The translations under genes were made by a program, and so were the position numbers. The notes beneath the pieces are model-generated. The model saw only the letters and a program-made list of their open reading frames with translations, was not told where the DNA came from and made no database searches. A stretch of DNA of 64,000 nucleotides, taken from NCBI RefSeq assembly GCF_018143015.1, contig NC_054746.1, positions 31,833,129 through 31,897,128 on the forward strand. The letters run 5' to 3'. Each line of letters begins with the position of its first letter. Within the stretch, counting starts at the first letter, position 1. This document shows, one piece after another, positions 21,305 through 34,700 of this stretch. The DNA comes from Lytechinus variegatus (Eukaryota; Echinodermata; Echinoidea; Temnopleuroida; Toxopneustidae).

Positions 21305-22050
21305 ATTATAAAGCATTGGAAGGGTGGGTGAACGAAAGAATGAAGGAGAGAAAGAAAAGACGAAAGAAAAGAGATGAATTGAGAAGAAAGAAAGAAAAAT
21401 TAAGGGGGAAATGAAGGAAAAATGAAAAAAAGAATAAAAGAGCGAAAAATGTTACCGTCATTCTTTGAAATGAATACAGAAAGAAAGAAAAAGAAAGGAA
21501 TGGAAGAAGGATACAATGTGCGAAAGACAACATAAAGGAGAGAAAGAAAAAAGTAAGAAAAATAAGGAGGAAAGAAAGAATGAATGAAAGAAAAATGTTT
21601 CCTTCATTCTTTGAAAGAAAGAAGCAAACAGATAAAGAAGGGAGGAGGGAAGGAAGGAGTGAATTAAGAGAGGGAGGGAGATAAAGAATAAGGGAAAGAA
21701 TTAGAAGGAAAAGTAAAATGAACAATGAAAGAACGGAGGAAAGAGAGGTAGAAAGAATTTATGTGAGGAGGGAATGAAAACATAATGGAAGAAGAAAAAG
21801 AATTTAAAGAAAAAGGAGAGGAAGGGAGGGGGAGAAAAAAAGTTTTAAGAAAGAAAGAATATAAAAAGGGAAATTTGATAAAGAAGACGGGTAAGAAAAA
21901 GGGGGAAAGAAAGAAAAATGAACAGAGAGAGAAAGGATCAGGAAAGACAAATATCAAATAAAGATAGATGGAACAAAAAACGGGCAAGCAGGAAGGATAG
22001 AAGGATGAAGAAAGAAGGATAGAAAAGAAAGAAAGAGGAAAAAATTTCAA
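21305..22050. repeat. Purine-rich (GAAA)n tract
   Basis: A long stretch almost purely of A and G on the + strand, with GAAAGAAAGAAAG-like runs. The two long open frames on the - strand (139 and 128 codons of Phe/Leu/Ser) are products of this composition and are not genes. A block around TTCTTTGAAA-GAAAGAA is duplicated (near 21460 and 21605). Confidence 0.85.
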
Positions 22051-23534
22051 ACTTCAAGCAAAAAATCCAATCATCTAACAAAAATCATAATGATATTTGG
22101 TGTTTTTCAAATATAATTTTAGTATTAAAAATAATGTTTTAGAAATGAATAAAATTTCAAAGTGAATTTTTTTCTTAAAAATTAGATGAAACATCGCGGC
22201 ATCATACACAACAAGACTCAAAACGAAAGCTGAAACAACTAGATCTAGTTATGAAAACTCAATAACTTAATTGTTCCTCCGAGATTCGGGCCGAGATTAC
22301 ATCTCCAAATCAGTAATCTGAGAACCCATAATATAGTCATACAAATTTCCCGCCGATTTTGTGATTATTTTGGCATGTTTGGTGGAGAGAATCTGCTCAG
22401 ATCCTACATGCCTAGCTAGTAGCCTGCCACACAATGGCAGGAGGCCAGTTAGTTTATGATGTAATTGGGTTAGCAAGAAAATCACCGTAGAACTTGCAAA
22501 TCGATTTTATTGTTGTCTCTGCTTCGTCATCTACCTCTGTTGGTTATTTTGATGAAAATTCGTCACTTTTAAATACATTTTGTTTAATATTCTGAAATAC
22601 GGGACAAATAGGCGTCCCGGGAAGGGTTTGTCGGGACGCCGGGACAAAGAAGCAAAATACGGGACAATCCCGGGAAATACGGGACGTCTGCATGGTCACC
22701 CTGACCCACGCCGCCGCGCCCAACGACACGCTGGGCTAAAAGTTCCCGTAATTTGCTTTCACATCGCCAAAATACCTGCGACCTTGGAAAAATCCCCACG
22801 AAAGTTCTCGTAATTTCGCCAAGTACCTACTATTTAGCGGGTATTTTCTTTCGGGGAAATTACGCGTAGTTTGCTTTCACATTACCAAAATACCTGGTAT
22901 TTTCTGATCGGGGTAAATTTCCCGATCAGAGAATACCTGGAACTGGCGAACTTCGAGGCGGTCTGAAACCACCTAGTGTGTCTATTGAAAATTTTGACTG
23001 GAATAGTAGACACACCCAAGGACAAAAGCAGGGGTGTAATTTCAACAGTCAAAAGTCGGAAGCTGCTTTGATATGAATCTATAGAATTAATTTTCTGAGA
23101 GATCTTGAACTGTTCCAGAATAAAGTCCATTCATTTGGTAGTTTGAATGGGAAAAATTAAAGGCTGTTAAAAGATGCATGTGAAATATTCGTAATTTGGG
23201 GATCATGGCTTGTCAGAGACCTACATTTATATAAACAAGTTACATGTATTTTTATATTAAGGAGAACCATGACAGAAATCAATGCATAATTTAAGATTAG
23301 CAAAAATATGTACATTGTAGGACAAGGATTAAGTAAACCTGTTCATATCCTTCATGTACATGTACATTGTACATGTACATCTAAGTAATGAGATTTTTTT
23401 TTCCATTTTAGAGCCTTAAAAATGAAAATTATAAATGATAATTCCATCACTCTGGCCCTATACCAGAGACTATAGGCCTGTATGTGTAGGTCTACATCAT
23501 TTAGAATACTGTTAATTCAATTCTATATTACTAG

Positions 23535-24128
23535 GCTTTTTACACAGGATTTTCTTAACCCCGGACTATCGCTAACCCCGTACTATCCTTAACCCCGTAC
23601 TATTTATTTTCCTTTTCACACATGCCAAATTGTTTTTGCTAACCCCGGATAAGGAGTGCTTGCTTTTTACACACGAAACTCGCTAACCCCGGACTATTGG
23701 TAGCTCATGAATATTCACGAGCGCACTGAGGGGTCATTCGGGTCATATCCAAAATCGCTGACCTCTGGCGCGCGCTTTTTTTTCATCGCCGTGATCGCTG
23801 TTCATGAATATTCATTATACTTACCTCTGATTGGACAACAGGGCCGGCTCTGTTGCGGGGCATGAATGGGAGCGCTTAGCCCACTTTCGTTTTACACATG
23901 CGATCTTAACCCCGTACTATTGCTCTTAGCACCGCAATTGGTGGGATAACCCTGCTTTTTTGCAGGGCCAAATAATCCCGTACTATAGGTGGGGTTAGCC
24001 CACTTTGCAAAAACGCTGTGTAAAACGAAAGTGGGCTAAGCTTAACCCCGTACTATAGGTGGGGCTAAATTGCCATTTAGCCCCACCAATAGTACGGGGT
24101 TAAGGAAATTTTAGCCTGTCTAAAAAGG
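23535..24128. mobile_element. Foldback element with repeated CTTAACCCCGTACTAT
   Basis: The inverted ends CTTTTTACACAGGATTTTCT and the complement of AGCCTGTCTAAAAAGGG border several copies of CTAACCCCG(G/T)ACTAT on the left and ATAGTACGGGGTTAAG on the right. A second inverted pair, AGCGCTTAGCCCACTTTCGTTT and AAACGAAAGTGGGCTAAGC, lies inside. GC-rich centre. No target duplication could be settled. Confidence 0.75.
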
Positions 24129-24738
24129 GTATTTGTTAATTAACATTTAACTGTTTACCATACAGGTTGTTTCGAAACCTTTCCCAATGACGAAAATTAA
24201 ATGATCAATAATTATTGACTGAAAATACTGCTCGAAGTTGTGAATGAATGTGTGACCATGAACAATGAAGAGAGTAAATTGGACCACTGGAAAGTGGATA
24301 CAATTAATGTACACCAAGAGTATACTGCGATAGGGCTATATTGTGTAATCATATTTAGAGTAAAGTCCTTGTATTATTTTCAAAGTGGGAAAACATTTTA
24401 TTGATGTACATGCTATTTAAATGTACCCATACATGTAATCTTGGTTATTTTTCCATTCATTTGGACATTACAGGTTGCTGTTCATCAGACTACAAACTGT
24501 TGAAGTTCCATGTTTATTCATCCCTCCCTTGTTAAAATTGATTTATGTACATTTGTCTGCATGCACATTTTAACTCATAAACTTTGCACCTACTACTACT
24601 AGTATTAGACACATATAACTGGTGGGGGGATGTACATGTAACCTATGTATATACTTATATTTTTAATGAATGATTTGCATTTTCACATTTGCATCAGTTA
24701 TAGATAAAAATGGTTGCATTTTTCACATTCTCCATAAT

Positions 24739-24892
24739 CAGGGGCGGAAATCTCTCCCAAAAGGTAGGGGGACAAGGGTCTGGAAAATTTGACAAGCAAA
24801 AAAAAAAAAAAAATTTTATATTGTGTCCCCTCCTACTATTTTGAGTAGGGGAGAACACGTCCCCTCTGTCCCCCCTGGGATTTCCGCCCATG
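24739..24892. mobile_element. Short hAT-type MITE, GGGCGGAAATC ends
   Basis: The exact 8-bp duplication TCCATAAT (24731-24738, 24893-24900) borders CAGGGGCGGAAATC and GATTTCCGCCCATG. A related, longer copy interrupts another MITE at about 49868-50167. Confidence 0.9.
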
Positions 24893-24900
24893 TCCATAAT

Positions 24901-27900
24901 TCAACTGTAGGTAATTTTCCAAACCTCCCAAATATATCTTTCACTTCTCTGTACATACATGTAGGCCTATAATGTGGATTTATTCTTGACTCTATCTCGG
25001 CAAATGGATAGGAATTTATGTCCTTGCCATTTATTGATAACCAGGTTTTATTGACTGTGAGTTCACAGGAAGATGAAATTGTCCTTTCTCCTCAAAGCTA
25101 AACAGAAATCAGAGAATATCTACCAATTTCTTTCAAGGATTGAGTACAATGCACTTTCCACTTTGCAATCAAGCATTTTACATATTTGTGCCTAAATTGA
25201 AAGCTAATTATTAATCCTGACATATTTATTAAGGAAAGTAGCATTGAGTGTGAATGTCAGTGTGCTTCTAGCAGAGATATATTTCTAAAATTGGATTATT
25301 AAAAGTGTTAGCTAGCTAGCTGTAGGGAAGTTATGACATTAATAAAGCAGAGTGAGAGGAGGAAAGTTGTTCTACTGTAATGAAATCAAATCAGTGAATA
25401 TACATGTAGCACTTTCACAGTGCTATTATGAACATTAGTAATCACAAAATGAACACTGATGCTCATATCAAATTTTGGTTCCAAAATCCAAATTGTATAA
25501 GTTAAGGAGGAAAAGTGGATTTTTAAAAAATTATTTGGTTGCTAGATGTACCTTGATTTCAGAAAAAAATTCAAGCATACTACAAAACTCACCCAAATAA
25601 AAATCACCAAAAAGGTGAAGCTGATAAGACACTACATATACATTTGTTGTACAAGTTCTAAAATTACTGACTCATCCCTGCCCTGGAAAGAGCGTTGTCA
25701 TTGTTCATCAGATATTTTTAGATGGAAAGAAAAGAAATATTGAGCTCAAAGAGTAAAGGAGAAAAACAGTGTTCCACGTCATATTACTAGTATATCTTGT
25801 GATTCTCATCCCTTTGATGTATGGAGAGGCTGAGGTGGGATGATGTCTGACGAGTTTGGGATTGAGTTTAGGGAAATTAGACTAACATGTATGTACGCCT
25901 AATGGAATTAGTGAGTGATGGGGGTAGCAGAGTTCTTGTTCATGTCCTCATGGTCTATTTTAAGGTATGATGTCACAATGACCAGGCCTGGATATGATAT
26001 AGGCCATCTTTGAAATCAGTTTAAAAATTTATTAGTCACTGTGAAGAAACATAGTGTAAAACTTCTGAAAAGCAAAAATGATTCATAGCATCATTCATGC
26101 ATTACCCATTTACCCATCTTATTAGTGTGTTTAAGCCTATATTTTTTTTTAATTCTATGTTGATTAAGTAGAAAAATATTGAATTTGAATAGGCAATATG
26201 AAATGACACATGCCTATTGGTCAGAGAAGAAGATGGAGATGAAGAAGACAGAAGTATTCTCATGCAATAGACCAGTATTATCCATTATTGGTTTTCATAT
26301 ATTTTGATTTCATTGCACACAATATTTACATTACCAGTACAATGTATATCAAAATTCAATTAATCAACAGTTAAAGTGAAAACACGACTTTGAACTTGCT
26401 CATGGCAAGGTCAATTTGGGTTATAAATCACTTATCTGAGCTTAATCTGTACCTACACTTTTGTAGGCCTAACTCTGATGATCTATACCATCCTTACCCC
26501 TTCATGATTATACCTTGATTGCCGAGTCCCACTTCGACTGGTATTCAAGCTTTCCTTTTTCAACAGAAGAATAGGAAGATATTCAATGGCAGGCCTGGTG
26601 TCTTTATTACTTCAGTAGCTTAACACAAAGGTGTGGTCAAACTTGTTGTAAATGGAGATGGTTTTGAATAGGATGGGCATAAGGGGCTATTAAAGAATAC
26701 CTGTATTGGTTGTAATGTAGGGGGTGAGATGTGTACAAGAGGCTGAATGGTGAAAGAGGCAAATTTTTTTATCAAAAAGATTCCAAGGTAGTGCTTATTA
26801 TTCTCTGGAGTATAATGTCATACGTCATACATGTACTTTTGAATGCGGAGAAGTTTATCTTCATTTACATGTACATGCAGCTCTGAGGGGGGAAATCCAG
26901 AATGCTGAGTCCACTTTCTTTTTCTTTTTTACTGGAATTTTCCTTTTTTTAAGTCACAATTTTGTTTCTTGATGATGAAAAATGGGTCAAATGTTGCAAT
27001 AATTCATTTTATTGATCTTGTTATTCACATTTTCTTCAGTACTCCCAACTACAATATACATGTAGAAACATTTTTTGATGTGGAAGCTAGTGACGTCACG
27101 TCAGAAGTGATGAAGATCTCTTTTTATAGTCCATGCTTTTAGAAATGAAACCTCCGAAAGATTAGATATATTCAAGTTGTACTCAAGAGCCTGAATTTAC
27201 GAAAGTATATTAAAAACTTAATATCCTCATTCCTCACAGTGAAATGCTGGAAGGCCTTGTCATTCTTTTTTTAAGTTGATGTAGCCCTGGGGATACCTGT
27301 AGGCCTACATTTACATTTATGCCTACATGTACATAATACCATAATCAGGGAAAACCCAAGTTAGATTTCTCTAATCCAATGCAAGCTGTTAATATCCTCA
27401 GTCTAAACTTTTTTGTATAGCGTCAAAATGGGATTAGAAAAGGGGTATAAAGCTCAAAATTAATCCTGTTTATTCCATGTTAGAATCTCCTTTAGACATC
27501 TAATTCCTTTTAACAGGAACTGAGTCCTCTTTGCTGATTAACTGGATTGTTCTGATCATGGTATTGATGCAGACTACTGGTGTTTATTGTTAGGAACACA
27601 AGATTACATGCTGGGTTGACACAAAAGCATTTTGTATTTGATTGGTTAAAATTGAACATTAATAAAATGATATAAAGCACCAGCAATATAACTTTTTTTT
27701 CTTAATAATCAAACCACAAACTGGATTGGGACAGAAAAGTTTGGAATTATGACCCTATACACTGTATAAGTACATCATGCATTACTGAACATTGCTTAAA
27801 ATGAATGAAAAATAATAACTTCTTACCATACAACTTGTTATCATTTAGTATTTACCGTTTTTTGCAAATGAAACAATCCATGGTTTCTGGACAAAAGTAT

Positions 27901-28614
27901 GATAAGTATAATCTATACTTTAATGTACATGTAGTGCCTATCAGATGACTATAAGATGTGATCGAATAGTGATGATGTTATTGGTGGTGATGATGATCTA
28001 CAAGTAGATTATCAGGATAATGATGCTACATCTTATACCTCGTTCACACTTTCTCTACGGTGGCTGTATGGCGAGTCTGATTTAAACAGCCATTTTATTT
28101 ATCTTAATTCAAACCACCTATATAGAGCTGGTTTAAAAAAAACGACTGAGGTATTACTCTTCATGCATTTTATATTGAATGCCTTGAAAAGTATGAAGAC
28201 TTTAAAATGTGGAGTCAAGTACTGTATATGATCAGTTAATTCACAAGTACATGTACATTGTACCTGTATTTTGTACCGGTATGCTTTGGGGGCATTCAAA
28301 TCTAAGCTTTAAACTAATTTTTCTTCCATACATCACTCACAACAGTTAGAATTACAATATATTTGCTTGTGCTATGTGGAAGTATTTTTAAAATGCTTAT
28401 GGTGTTAATATACTGTACATTGTACCTGTGTTGACAAACAATATATGGTTCTGTGCCTGTGATTTGCACACAATCTCATACAAAAGCCATTTGCCGCTGC
28501 AATGTACATGTGTGATTGATTGCAGCTTTGCTCCAGATGTCTGTATTGGATTAAGCTCTGCAGGGGGTAATATGAAGTATGAACATGAAAAAAATGAAGA
28601 AGCAACTGTTCATA
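24901..28614. other. Gene-free AT-rich sequence
   Basis: No exon candidate with both splice borders and a recognisable product, and no strong repeat structure. It contains scattered TACATGTA palindromes and short T runs. It could be intergenic or belong to a long intron upstream of the kinesin exons. Confidence 0.4.
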
Positions 28615-28850
28615 TCGTCGGCCTTATGCCAGAAGGGCCTTAACCCGATTTTAGGGGTTCTGAATATTTTATAATAAATTTAACACATTTCATGTAAAAC
28701 TTAATAACTTAACACGTTTATCGAAATTGGCTTCAAAAGCAAAAAAACGACCACAAACTTTTGATTATTAGAGAGGCCAAAACCTTTATAAACGCCATTT
28801 TCTCGGACTGGCCAAAAGCAGTTAAGGCCCTTTTGGCATAAGGCCGACGA
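28615..28850. mobile_element. TA-flanked MITE, TCGTCGGCCTTATGCC ends
   Basis: TA (28613-28614, 28851-28852) borders near-perfect inverted ends of 29 bp: TCGTCGGCCTTATGCCAGAA... on the left and ...TTTTGGCATAAGGCCGACGA on the right. The AT-rich centre has no coding content. Confidence 0.88.
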
Positions 28851-28852
28851 TA

Positions 28853-30428
28853 TGCAGAGTTGAATGGCACAGAGTGGACTTTAAAGCCACTCATTTTATG
28901 GATAATTGAAAGCTCTGTACGTGCAAATTTAATCATGCATTTTTCTTTCAAATAAAACTGAGATAAAGATGTTCATTTCAGTCATTTGAAATAATTTACA
29001 GTAACTTATCCCTTTGAATACTATTAAGTGCTAATTGTTACATACTATAAAGAAATTGTATTGTGTGGAATGATGAATTAGCCAATACCTTATTCATGCA
29101 TTGTTTATCATATCCAGGAAAAAACATTCTGAGTTCTATGATGTTGTATCCTGTACCATTGTTTGTGTTTGATATATGATGTGAATAAATACTATACTAT
29201 ACTATTTATATTGCGATGTAATACTCTAAGGGGAATACAAAATATGAGAAATGTCCTTGAAAAATGTCTTTATAAGTGTTTTCACCGAAACCCAGCAGTT
29301 GCGAATGTCTACCTGACATTCTTCCAGTATTTTTTATTGAGTATTTGATAGCATTCATGATTTTAAGGTCATGGAGGCCAGTATCTTCTTCACCTTTATC
29401 TGAGTGCAGACGCAGAGAGGAAATGAATGCAAGAACCCCCACTGAAAGTACAATTCCCTCCCTCCCAAGTCTATCCTGTATGTTGAACTCGTCTTTAATC
29501 CTTATTGTAAATCTACATGTAAGAGATTAGAAGTTGTGAATGAAGACATATTGTAGGTTTGTTCCTCAAAGACATTGATACAGTAATTCTAGAAATTAAT
29601 GTAAGAGTTTTTCTTGCAATAAATGTTTTTAAAGTATCAAGCAATGTTTCTTTTTTTCTCCAATACATGTATCTAATTAAGCATGTATTGATGTAATATT
29701 TTTATGTATACAAGTTATAACAAACAATACAGCCATTTTATTTGTTAGTAATGTCTCGTTACAGTTACATGTAGGACCTATGTAAATTGCTTTCTGAAAG
29801 CATACCAAATGGAGTTGCACAATACCTGATTACTGTAAAACAGGAGTGAAACTTCTAGTACATCTCTGATTTTTAAAACCCTTTACAGCAAATACCATAT
29901 CCATCTTATTTTATCTTATCTTATCCTATCTTATCTTTCTCATGAGCACTGCTATTCTTGTCAGTATTCTTTATTTTTTGCATTTTTTTCAATACCTCCT
30001 TCCCTGTATTTGAGATGATTTGTCAGCACTTAGCATGCATCAGTAATGTTTGTCTCCCTCTGGACATAACATGAATTATTTCTAAATGGTCTTCCCCGTT
30101 CAGTCCCCCATTTTCATTCAATCATATTACATGTGACTGTGTTCATGTTGCAGTACCGTAATAAAGAATTTGAACTACTAGTTAAGCCTACTTATTCCAC
30201 AAGCTTCAAGAATAACATTAATTCACATTCTATAGAAATGATGACTATTCCAAATATCATACAAAATGTGAAATGGTAAGAACATGTTGAAATTTATGAA
30301 GTGATTGTCCGTGCAAATACCGCTCAAATTGTTGGATTTCTTGGTTGGGACTAGGCCCAATTTGTAATTAATACAAGAAGTATCCTTTGTGTGTAGTAGT
30401 ACATGTAGGCCTCTATCAGTTACATAAC
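28853..30428. other. No gene recognised; simple repeats
   Basis: Holds a short ACTATACTATACTA tail near 29190 after AATAAATA (possibly the 3' end of an old retroposon) and an ATCTT microsatellite at 29903-29938. A + strand frame at 29276-29530 is open, but it has no splice support or homology. Confidence 0.4.
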
Positions 30429-31034
30429 TTAAAGGTCAAGTCCACCTCAGAAAAATGTTGATTGCAATCAATAGAGAAAAATCAGACAAGCACAATGCTG
30501 AAAATTTCATCAAAATTGGATGTAAAATAAGAAAGTTAGGATATTTCAAAGTTTTGCATATTTTTCACAGAATAGTTTTGAACGAGTCAGTTACATTCAA
30601 ATGGGAGAGTCGATGATGTCACTCACTCACTATTTCTTTGGTTTGTTATTGTTTGAATTATACAATATTTCAATTTTTACGAATTTGACAAATAGGACCT
30701 CCTTGCCTGAACCACAAAATGTTAAAAATAATGGAATTCCACGTGTTCATGGAGGAATGAAACTTCATTTTATAAGACAATGACGAGAAAATCAAAATAT
30801 ATCATATTTCATATAATAAAATACAAAAGAAATAGTGAGTGATGTCATCAGTTCCCTCATTTGCATACCGACCGAGATGTGTATATAACTGTTTTGTGAA
30901 ATGAAACGAAACTTTAAAATGTCATTACTTTCTTATTTTACATCCGATTTTGATGAAATTTTCAGCGTTATGCTTGTTGGATTTTTCTCCTTTTATTCAA
31001 ATCAAGTTTTTGTTGGGGTGGACTTGTCGTTTAA
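30429..31034. mobile_element. TTAA-flanked MITE, AGGTCAAGTCCACC ends
   Basis: TTAA borders (30429-30432, 31031-31034) and inverted ends AGGTCAAGTCCACC and GGTGGACTTGTCGT. The subterminal block ATTTCATCAAAATTGGATGT and its complement CATCCGATTTTGATGAAATT are almost the same as in the MITE at 9265-9851, although the outermost ends differ. The open frames here belong to the element. Confidence 0.88.
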
Positions 31035-31646
31035 GATTATAAAGTCTCATCTGAACACAGCTAATGTTATTCAACATGCAAGGAATGAGCTAGTTAGAGC
31101 AAGTAAACAAGGATTTGATGAGCAACCTATCTTCTCGTCCTAATTGCCAATCAGATCTCTCACCTAGCACCTGCTATGTCTACCATTTCAACATCTTCTG
31201 TTTTTGTTTTGGTCAGGTACATGTATATTGGTGTCAGTGACTTTTTGGTGAACCATACATGTAAGATCATAATATATGGTACACTATATTGTTAGCAGGT
31301 AAATATACACGTGTCATAAAATAATTCATTGCATTTGAAAGGAAACGTGCAATGAGGGTAATTCATTACTTGTTCTGATCTTGTTTGTTGAATTGCAGGT
31401 TTTGTCTGTTATGCAATGAATGAGGCAGAAAAAATAAGTTTACAGGAAAAAAATTCTTGACTGTGTAGGTCTATACATCAAACTCATTTCCATGAATAAT
31501 TGACAATATCTGTATGTTGGGAAATTAAGAGCAATTGCTTTTGAAACTATAAGAATATTATTAAATAGGTTCATTATTGCGGATTGAAATAATCGCTAGA
31601 GGGTATTCATTTGTCTCGCAATCTACATGTACATGTACTATGGTCA

Positions 31647-31736
31647 AGGAAATTCGTGATCACTCTCGCAAAAAGTGTTCACTGGCTTTCTAGGAAATTC
31701 TTGATCACTCTCGCAAAAAGTGTTCACTAGCTTACA
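31647..31736. repeat. Tandem duplication, 45-bp period
   Basis: Two adjacent units of AGGAAATTC-TGATCACTCTCGCAAAAAGTGTTCACT differ at a few positions. They are followed by TTCACGAGCTTTCGAGTGCC. Confidence 0.75.
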
Positions 31737-31739
31737 AGT

Positions 31740-34700
31740 TCACGAGCTTTCGAGTGCCGCTGCAACTCTTTATCAAGTGACGAAAATTATCGGATATCGT
31801 ACTCTGTTTATACTAACCTCCAAGACCATACGCACGAACGTGAGAACAATAGGTGGGCACTGATCCGTTGTGCGATTGGTCAGGAGTTATGCAAATAAGC
31901 CGGGGTATATGCAAATACGCCGTGGGTCGGCAATATGCAAATGAGACCCCCCCAAAAAAAAAAAAAATTGGCGGGCTCGCTAGTTTTCGTGGGCGGGGGT
32001 TGACTAGCTGAGCGGTCCCTCGATCGGGGCCGGGAACGATCGGAATATTATTGATTTCATCAGGATCACAACACATAATACAAAAGCAAATTATCACATC
32101 AACACAAGAAACTTAATCAAAATAAAGATGAAAGAAAAAAGAAGAGGAAAAAGATTGAAACTTGAAAGGGTATGGGAAAGATTGACTGGAGGAAGTCAGT
32201 GAATAAGTTAAAAGCTGAGATAGGGACACAATAGAAACCATAAACTCCTTAACGATCTAGCAGAGTAATTTAGCTACGTTTTTAGCAGAATTCAACGGTT
32301 ACTTTCGGCATCTTGCCAAGATTCAAATCATTCCTCATATCTGGTGTCGTCGTAATTTGAGAGTGCATCCCAATGCACTGGTATGTGGCTGATCAAAACA
32401 AACTATTCCAATGAAACTCAGAAATACTCTCATGTCTGTAAAAACTTCACAATCCACCAAGTTCAACTGTCATTCTATTTAGCAGGTTAGACTCCCAATT
32501 CAGACCTTGGTTTTGATTTTTATGCTTGATTTGAATTTCAAACTAATCATTCAAACCATATTCATTTACATAACTTTAACTACTATCGTAGTGGTAACAA
32601 CCGGAAAAAGAACCAAGTCCATGTTGATTTGATAAAGAACTTGTAAAAGTTAAAAGCTGTACCCTTAATTGTAAAAAGATATATGTCACTGAATTTTTGG
32701 GTTTATAATTCTACAGAATCATACATGTATGGTATTTGTAGTTTGGTGTTTGCCTTTGACGATATTGATCATTAATCAAAGTTTATGTACTGCTTACAAA
32801 GTTATAGGTTTGTGGTATGTCTTCAATTTAACCCCTGAAGGAACTCTCTCCAGTTTGCATAAATACTCGAATACATGTACGTGTACTTTCTTTCACATAA
32901 CATGAAAGGGCTGAATTCATGAGACTACATTCCCAGGAATGATCTCCAAGGGGTCAAACCTGTGGAGGTCCACCATAACAAGAAGCAATGCATGTACCCC
33001 TTTCAGGATCAGGGCATTTCCATGGCAACGGTACACAAAAACCTGTGATATATTGGCACATGTACAATTCTGGAAGTGAGTGCAACGGCTGCTTTTATAG
33101 GGCCTATGCTTTATCATTTGTGTACAAAGTCAACCACTCACCCATGTCATTGGTTGCGTGTATAAAGGCTTCTAGAACTACAAGAAGTTTTTTGTGTGTG
33201 TTTATAAACTGTTGGTAGACAGGTAGAGTGTTACAGAGATAATGAAAATGGGTTTCTTGGTACAGACTTTACAGTTAGGGAGATCAAGCATAGATTTTTT
33301 TCAAGCACAGAAGTCAAGCTAGAAAAAAAGTATGGTAGGGCCTAAACTTTTTGTGCCCATTTGAAATCTCAATACCCTTCTTGAGAAAGATTGATAAATC
33401 TAAGTTCCATCATGTTCTGCCGTAGGTAAAGTAGGCCGACATGTAAAAACTGTAGGCATGTATAAAACTTGCATGAAATCGATCATGTTTATTTTCAATG
33501 AGACAAAGTTAGCTTTGAATCTAACATTGTGACCTTTGCTTTGAAAAACAATATTACATAGTGATTACTGAATACATTGCACTCTGTATCAGCAAAAGAA
33601 TATACTGGGTGATATAATTTGTGTTCTGGTACTTAGTATATTTTTACATCTGCTTTGTGAATAGGCTATATTTATCTATGAGTATGAATAATTGATGATA
33701 TAGAAATAGTTAAGAAAGTAAAAACGTGTTGTTATTAAAGTTATATGAAACATTACACATTTGCAGATAATATAGGCCTACTTTCATACTTTTAGTATTA
33801 ACCTTTCTCAGTCTCTCTCTCTTTTTTTTAATTGGGGGGGGGTGATGTATTTAGCATTGACTAAATAAAAATTCCATTACATTACATTCCATTGACTTAC
33901 AAAAGTTCAAAATATGTGTGATATATGTTCAGTTTGTTGCCATTTACCATTATCTGTCTCCCATTAGAAGTACTGTCAAATATTAGGAGAGCGCTAATAT
34001 GGCCTTGTAATGTTTATTGCACAGTGAGTGGGCATATGAAAACCATGCAAAGCTCTTAGCATGTGACACACATTATAGCATTGATGCAGACATAATCTTT
34101 GACATGAAAGGTCCCAATCCAAAAGACAAATACTCATTCTGTCCCCTGTAAATGCGCTGTGTAACAGGTAATTACAATCATCTAGATTGACATGTGAAGT
34201 CGCTCTTCTGACTTGGGAATCCTTTCCTCAAGATTCATAAGACCCATTACATTCATAGGCAAAAATGTGATGGGACAAGATTAGATGTGGATTTTTTTTT
34301 AGTTACTAAAAGAAAATCATTTCATATTCAAATCTTGATAGCTCTTGACACCATTTAATTTTTCTTCCATTTTTTTTCATATGAATAATAAAAAATCATG
34401 AGCATGTTTGAAGGCCAACATGCAACATTGTGAGACCGATGTAATGTACATGTATAGGCCTTGGCTTCATATACATGTACAACTGCACATTGCTTGAGTC
34501 TTTAGTAGAAGCATAGAAGCTATACTTTTATGGTAGAAGTAAGATGCATCTCTTATGATATTAACAAAATTATTGAATTTAATTAGGTGATTGAATTTTC
34601 AATCATTCAGCTTGGTAGTCACTTAGTCAGGCAGTCATTTTCATTATCATTGAGGAAAAAAATAGATAAAGATATTGTTATTAAATGATATAGGCCTAAA

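Larger units (their letters stand above)
20203..22703. mobile_element. Middle element of the nest: hAT-type, CAGGGTGACCA ends
   Basis: The exact 8-bp duplication ACCCACGC (20195-20202, 22704-22711) borders inverted ends CAGGGTGACCAGATTT and CATGGTCACCCTG. Subterminal GAAATACGGGACAA is repeated at both ends (GAAATACGGGACAAATAGGC, AAATACGGGACAATCCC). The inside has no transposase frame: it holds another hAT-type element, a purine-rich tract and about 500 bp of AT-rich filler. Confidence 0.9.
19992..22973. mobile_element. Outer element of a three-level nest: TA-flanked foldback
   Basis: Ends GGCGGTTTCAAACCGCCTCG and complement (CGAGGCGGTCTGAAACCACC) lie inside TA dinucleotides at 19990-19991 and 22974-22975. 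The left terminus is itself a small palindrome (GGCGGTTT-AAACCGCC). Further inverted pairs include CGGGAACTG and TAGCCCAGCA against GCTGGGCTA. Without the 2.5-kb insert at 20203-22703 the element would be under 500 bp. Confidence 0.75.

Noticed and set aside
21306..22050. Long - strand frames of Phe/Leu/Ser (139 and 128 codons), like membrane proteins
   Set aside because: They are the complement of a GAAA-rich tract; the composition alone gives open frames.
26521..26560. HFDWYSS-like translation, considered as the segment before the P-loop exon
   Set aside because: A stop follows within a few codons and there is no donor in phase 0.
29276..29530. 84-codon + strand frame considered as a possible upstream kinesin exon
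   Set aside because: The translation has none of the VRVRP or FDY signatures of the motor start, and the borders are not splice-like.
31960..32040. GC-rich block considered as a tRNA or tRNA-derived SINE head
   Set aside because: No cloverleaf pairing or full A and B box spacing could be made out.
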